Source of the DNA: an uncultured Clostridium sp.
GTDB taxonomy: Bacteria > Bacillota > Clostridia > Clostridiales > Clostridiaceae
Assembly: GCF_910588715.1 (NCBI RefSeq)
Contig: NZ_CAJURG010000002.1
Location: 326,020 to 390,019 of the forward strand
Direction: 5' to 3'
DNA length: 64,000 bases
Shown here one piece after another: positions 62,803 to 64,000 of the stretch. Both the position numbers and the translations under genes were made by a program. Positions within the stretch are counted from its first letter, which is position 1, and every line of letters starts with the position of its first letter. The notes under the pieces were generated by a model. It did no database searches. It saw only the letters and a list, made by a program, of their open reading frames with translations, and was not told the DNA's origin.

Positions 62803-63933
62803 TTATTTTTCACCATACTCCTTGTAATACATAATTTTTAAATTTATTTTTGGATATATCTTACTAAACTGACTAATAACATAATAACAACTAGGACATG
62901 GTTCCCATTTACTGTACAAAATAAGTTGTCCTTCATCAGATAAGCTTCCATTTTCTATAAGCTTATGTATTCTTTCAAATATCTTCTTTTCACTATCATT
63001 AACTCTATTATATCCTATCCCTAATTTACCTAGCTTATTTACCTTACAACTTTCAAAATATTCTTTACCTAAAGGTATTCGTGTACAACTATTTTCAATA
63101 TCATTTTTTCCACTAACAGCTCTAAATTCTTCATCATTATATATTGCTATTGCCATATTTACAGAGTCTTGAATTACAATACTTTGATTAATTTTATATG
63201 TATTATCACTATGTTTTATAATATATTTGTCTAAATTCTTAATCAATCTTTTCATTCTAGGAATATAACTTTTTATATGCTTATAATATTCAACACTTCC
63301 TTTTTCTGCTTTAACATAATCAAAATTTATATCTTTTGGTACTTCAATTATTAAAGTTTTAATTTGACTATTTTTATCATAATCTTCTTTTACATTTTTA
63401 TTATTAAAAAGAATAATTCTTTTTAATAATTCAATATCTTTTGAATAAATATATTTTCTATCAATTTCATCTTCTAATTCTTCTAACTTTAATTTTCCTT
63501 CTTCATTAATCTTTCTTGATATAGAGTTTTTAATTTCATCTACTATTCTTAAAATATCTTCTACATCATCTTGACCAGTTAATATTCTTTCATACTCAAC
63601 CCTATCTATAATTAAAGTTCTTATATCACTTATTTTTTTACATAAATTATTATGCTCTTCTTCAAAAAGAATCTCATCTCCTATATAATTTATAAAATCT
63701 ATGATTCCACTTACCTTATAAGTAATCTTTTCATCCTCTAAAATTTTATACATTTTATCTATTATTTTTTCACTAATATTAAAATTATGAATCATTTCTT
63801 TTTTGAAATTTTCTCTTGTTAATATACTAAAATTATAATTTTCAATCTTTAATGCATTATTAAAATCATTTAAACTTTTAATTTTAATTCTTTTCTTTTT
63901 TACACTATTTACTTTATCAATTGTTTTAATCAT
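62803..63933 (-). CDS. Protein with C-terminal BURPS668_1122-type deaminase domain
   Basis: The 376-residue protein has a charged, helical N-terminal part (about 1-235) of unknown family. The C-terminal domain (about 240-376) has RVNDSEKKIFERI (Asp313-x-Glu315), then LILYSKWEPCPSCYYVISQF (Cys346, Cys349) and KIYPKINLKIMYY. This D.E plus PCxxC layout, with Asp in place of the usual His ligand and QF.k.yP.i after it, matches the BURPS668_1122 family of toxin-type deaminases. It has no signal peptide, LXG or WXG module and no obvious immunity gene inside the window. The ribosome binding site is weak (GGTAAT). A role in cytidine or adenosine deamination is inferred from family only. Confidence 0.75.
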   Translation of the reverse strand: MIKTIDKVNSVKKKRIKIKSLNDFNNALKIENYNFSILTRENFKKEMIHNFNISEKIIDKMYKILEDEKITYKVSGIIDFINYIGDEILFEEEHNNLCKKISDIRTLIIDRVEYERILTGQDDVEDILRIVDEIKNSISRKINEEGKLKLEELEDEIDRKYIYSKDIELLKRIILFNNKNVKEDYDKNSQIKTLIIEVPKDINFDYVKAEKGSVEYYKHIKSYIPRMKRLIKNLDKYIIKHSDNTYKINQSIVIQDSVNMAIAIYNDEEFRAVSGKNDIENSCTRIPLGKEYFESCKVNKLGKLGIGYNRVNDSEKKIFERIHKLIENGSLSDEGQLILYSKWEPCPSCYYVISQFSKIYPKINLKIMYYKEYGEK

Positions 63934-64000
63934 AATTACCGTTATTGAAAACTTATAAAAATCTATAAAAAATTATAAAATCTTATGTTTCATTCCTTTT
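63934..64000. other. Right end of window, upstream of the deaminase gene
   Basis: AT-rich DNA with no visible frame or promoter that I can assign. Any upstream partner gene lies beyond the window. Confidence 0.4.

Noticed and set aside
1..64000. CRISPR arrays, tRNA or rRNA genes, transposases or integrases
   Set aside because: No regularly spaced repeats, cloverleaf sequences with conserved T-loop, rRNA segments or recombinase motifs were seen on either strand.

Overview
The window is a chromosomal stretch of a low-GC (roughly 28 percent by eye) endospore-forming Firmicute, almost certainly Clostridium sensu stricto. The grounds are strong A/T bias in third positions and intergenic DNA, GGAGG-type ribosome binding sites before nearly every gene, a glmS ribozyme, a threonyl T-box, a class II cyclic-di-GMP riboswitch, a GerMN/LysM envelope protein and many short intrinsic terminators. 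No rRNA, tRNA, CRISPR array, integrase or transposase is visible. Base usage is even throughout, so this reads as core chromosome with lineage-specific genes rather than an island.

Region 1-11.7 kb: a small membrane protein; a GerMN + double LysM protein; a heterodimeric ABC multidrug exporter with a divergent MarR regulator and a 22-bp direct repeat between them; an NCS2 purine permease; and a zinc-uptake operon znuA-znuC-znuB-zur preceded by a Zur/Fur-like box.

Region 11.7-30.9 kb is mainly carbohydrate use. It holds aldose 1-epimerase, a nucleotidyltransferase, a type I pullulanase with a cre site, an LCP envelope protein, a zinc-ribbon mini-protein with a long 5'UTR, a polysaccharide deacetylase and an ECF vitamin-type transporter (S, fused A-A and T subunits). 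These are followed by the Leloir genes galK-galT behind a ROK repressor, a cytoplasmic GH13 amylase, an AraC regulator and a DbpA-type RNA helicase. Pullulanase, amylase, GalM, GalT and GalK together would process imported alpha-glucans and galactosides.

Region 31-45.5 kb: a small sirohaem reductase-like protein, RNase J, a GH25 lysozyme with four LysM repeats, a DUF1846 protein, a c-di-GMP-II riboswitch ahead of a frameshifted Cache-GGDEF-EAL gene, a LURP-one-like protein, CoA-disulfide reductase, a candidate sRNA, LiaF-like and DUF554 membrane proteins and a ZIP metal transporter.

Region 45.5-64 kb: a mannitol locus (mtlR-mtlA-mtlD plus a second mannitol-type PTS permease), an orphan DUF4176 gene, glmS with its ribozyme, a Cof-type HAD phosphatase, a YitT/YczE-like membrane protein, an SBBP beta-propeller protein, a cysteine-rich probable coat-type protein, thrS with its T-box, and a gene ending in a BURPS668_1122-type deaminase domain.

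The most distinctive signals are: the c-di-GMP-II riboswitch driving a c-di-GMP turnover enzyme broken by a -1 frameshift at an A-run; a palindrome with AGTGACAA half-sites at nearly the same distance upstream of both the glmS and mtlR promoters; a promoter-to-terminator sRNA candidate at 42905-43018; the orphan toxin-type deaminase; and a dispersed family of terminator hairpins, two of which share an exact 27-bp flank.
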